A stretch of 64,000 bases of DNA from Desulfobacterales bacterium. GTDB taxonomy: Bacteria; Desulfobacterota; Desulfobacteria; Desulfobacterales; Desulfosalsimonadaceae. The position numbers were made by a program, and so were the translations under genes. The stretch lies in assembly GCA_034520365.1 (NCBI GenBank), contig JAXHNP010000007.1, positions 806,001 to 870,000 of the forward strand. Reading direction: 5' to 3'. This document shows positions 62,464 through 64,000 of the stretch, piece after piece (within the stretch, counting starts at the first letter, position 1; the number at the start of each line of letters is the position of its first letter). The notes beneath the pieces are model-generated. The model did not search any database, was not told where the DNA came from, and saw nothing but the letters and a program-made list of their open reading frames with translations.

Positions 62464-63831
62464 ATGAAAAAAAGCGCGCGTATTATATACTGCTGCCAGG
62501 AATGCGGACACCAGAGCCCCAAGTGGATGGGCCGGTGCCCGGAATGCGGGGGGTGGGACACCCTGATTGAGGAAAAGCCCACGGCATCGGACCGGTCTGG
62601 TCAAGGCGGCGGCGGTCTGGCCGCGCAAATGACGCCCGTGCCCATCGATTCCATTGAGCTTGATGAAGAGTATCGGATTTTGACCGGCGTCCGGGAGTTT
62701 GACCGGGTGCTGGGCGGCGGCATTATCGACGGCAGTCTGGTGCTGATCGGCGGCGATCCGGGCATCGGCAAATCCACCCTCATGCTGCAGGTCTTAAACA
62801 GCCTGTCAAAAAGGGATCAAAAGGTCCTCTATGTGTCCGGGGAAGAATCCATCCGGCAGCTCAAAATGCGCAGTCAGCGCCTGAATGCGGTGTCCGGAAA
62901 TATGCTGGTGGCCTGTGAAATAAACATCGAGTCCATTCTGTCCACCGTGGATTCGGTAAAACCGGATGTTCTGGTGGTGGACTCCATTCAGACCATGTTT
63001 TCACCGGATGTCTCTTCAGCGCCGGGCAGTGTCAGCCATGTGCGGGAGGCCACCATGAAACTCATGGTCATGGCCAAGCAGAGCGGGGTGCCGGCATTTT
63101 TGATCGGGCACGTCACCAAGGAGGGCGCTATAGCCGGCCCGCGGCTGATGGAGCACATGGTGGACACGGTGCTCTATTTCGAAGGCGATCAGAATCATGT
63201 ATTCCGGATTCTGCGGGCGGTGAAGAACCGGTTCGGGTCCACCAATGAAATCGGGGTCTTTGAGATGAAGGAGTCCGGGCTTGCCGAGGTGCCGAACCCG
63301 TCTGCGGTCTTTCTGGCCGAACGCGCGGAAAATGCCGCCGGCTCTGTGGTCACCGCCTGCATGGAGGGCACCCGGCCGATTCTGGTGGAGCTTCAGGCCT
63401 TGATCAGCAGTGCGGGATTCGGCACGCCCCGCCGAACCGTGCTGGGCCTTGATCACAACCGGGTTTCGCTTCTGGTGGCGGTGATGGAGAAGAAGCTGGG
63501 GCTCAATATGGCCGGCAATGACATCTTTATGAACGTGGCCGGCGGCGTCAAGGTCTCTGAGCCGGCCGTGGATCTGGGCATTGCCGCCGCCGTGGCCTCA
63601 AGTTTTCTGGATCGTGCCATCCCGGAGAAGATGATGCTTCTGGGCGAGGTCGGCCTGGCCGGCGAGGTGCGGGGGATTTCGCAGCTTGAGCCCCGCATCA
63701 GCGAGGTGCGCAAGATGGGCTTTACCCGCTGCATTGTGCCGAAAAGCAGCCTGAAGGCGGTATCCAAAATGGACGGCATCGAGCTGATCGGCATTAATCA
63801 ATTGGCTGAAATGATGGATCTCCTATTTTGA
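62464..63831 (+). CDS. radA: DNA repair protein RadA
   Basis: 455 residues, full length. Zinc finger at the start (CQECGHQSPKWMGRCPECGGW, four Cys), RecA-like core with Walker A GGDPGIGKSTLMLQ, Walker B LVVDSIQTMF, the RadA signature KNRFG (AVKNRFGSTNEIGVFEM) and the C-terminal Lon-like domain (LDHNRVSLLVAVMEKKLGLN). It drives branch migration in recombinational repair. Housekeeping gene that marks the end of the accessory region. Ribosome binding site GGAAAG sits at the edge of a repeat element. Confidence 0.97.
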   Translation: MKKSARIIYCCQECGHQSPKWMGRCPECGGWDTLIEEKPTASDRSGQGGGGLAAQMTPVPIDSIELDEEYRILTGVREFDRVLGGGIIDGSLVLIGGDPGIGKSTLMLQVLNSLSKRDQKVLYVSGEESIRQLKMRSQRLNAVSGNMLVACEINIESILSTVDSVKPDVLVVDSIQTMFSPDVSSAPGSVSHVREATMKLMVMAKQSGVPAFLIGHVTKEGAIAGPRLMEHMVDTVLYFEGDQNHVFRILRAVKNRFGSTNEIGVFEMKESGLAEVPNPSAVFLAERAENAAGSVVTACMEGTRPILVELQALISSAGFGTPRRTVLGLDHNRVSLLVAVMEKKLGLNMAGNDIFMNVAGGVKVSEPAVDLGIAAAVASSFLDRAIPEKMMLLGEVGLAGEVRGISQLEPRISEVRKMGFTRCIVPKSSLKAVSKMDGIELIGINQLAEMMDLLF

Positions 63832-64000
63832 GCGCTTCCAATTTCACCGCATCTACTGCGTCAAATGATGTCTCGCATAGGCAACTATAGCTCGACATCA
63901 TTTTCCTTGTATCTGCGGCAAACTTGAAAATCGCTCACTATAGATTTAATTTTTAATCTTATTCGGCTCAGCTAGAAGTAAACTGATATTAATTGACACT
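63832..64000. other. Non-coding tail of the window
   Basis: 169 bases after radA. I see no gene, terminator or repeat; the last third is AT-rich and could be the promoter region of a gene beyond the window. Confidence 0.4.

Overview
The window reads as chromosomal DNA of a Gram-negative bacterium of the Desulfobacterota type (a Desulfobacteraceae-like sulfate reducer). That assignment is inferred from gene content and from the kinds of dispersed intergenic repeats; no rRNA or taxonomic marker is present. Most of the window is an exosortase A (XrtA/EpsH) exopolysaccharide and PEP-CTERM protein-sorting locus, followed by secreted surface proteins, sigma-54 regulators and a short housekeeping tail.

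Region by region. 1-7.7 kb: tail of the locus-type secretion ATPase, the TPR lipoprotein (minus strand), then export protein, chain-length protein, BY-kinase and initiating sugar transferase on the plus strand. 7.9-10.9 kb: a PAS/sigma-54 activator, a frameshifted PilZ gene and one PEP-CTERM substrate; both of the latter are preceded by sigma-54-type promoters. 11-22.5 kb: polysaccharide deacetylase, Asn-synthase-like amidotransferase, NadE-like ligase, acyl carrier protein, AMP ligase, two SGNH-like exported proteins, FemAB protein, DegT aminotransferase and a frameshifted DUF218 gene. 22.5-26.4 kb: glycosyltransferase, exosortase, EpsI and another glycosyltransferase. 26.4-40.6 kb: a glycan assembly cassette, AT-rich in several parts, with sulfotransferase, flippase, acetyltransferases, GT4 enzymes, Wzy-like ligase, NodB-like protein, PaaK-like ligase and ATP-grasp. 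40.6-44.4 kb: a disturbed patch with an ISNCY-like element, a FemAB-like gene and a truncated second copy of the ATP-grasp gene.

44.5-50.3 kb (minus strand): a lectin-like exported protein and a 1308-residue exported protein with nine MopE-type metal-binding repeats. Their leader carries a GEMM-I (cyclic dinucleotide) riboswitch-like RNA, a hairpin that buries the ribosome binding site and a possible sigma-54 promoter. A small Fn3 protein lies upstream. 50.5-55.7 kb: a GlrK/QseG/GlrR-like kinase-lipoprotein-regulator trio and a GAF/sigma-54 regulator. 55.8-60.1 kb: a PKD/REJ exported protein fused in frame to an outer-membrane-barrel-like domain, plus a PEP-CTERM-associated outer membrane barrel. 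60.3-63.8 kb: small exported protein, tRNA-Glu(CTC), PLDc_N-like membrane protein, MltB-like transglycosylase, a PHP-domain gene remnant and radA.

The genes together suggest assembly of a modified (acylated, sulfated, acetylated) exopolysaccharide, sorting of PEP-CTERM protein to the surface, and control through sigma-54 and probably cyclic di-GMP (PilZ protein, GEMM-like leader). Two interrupted genes (PilZ, DUF218) break exactly at poly-A runs of 7 and 9, so sequencing error, recent mutation and slippage must all be considered. The strongest candidates for something new are the multi-layer leader of the MopE-repeat gene, the fused sorting-signal/barrel protein, and the acyl-carrier/amidotransferase sub-cluster.
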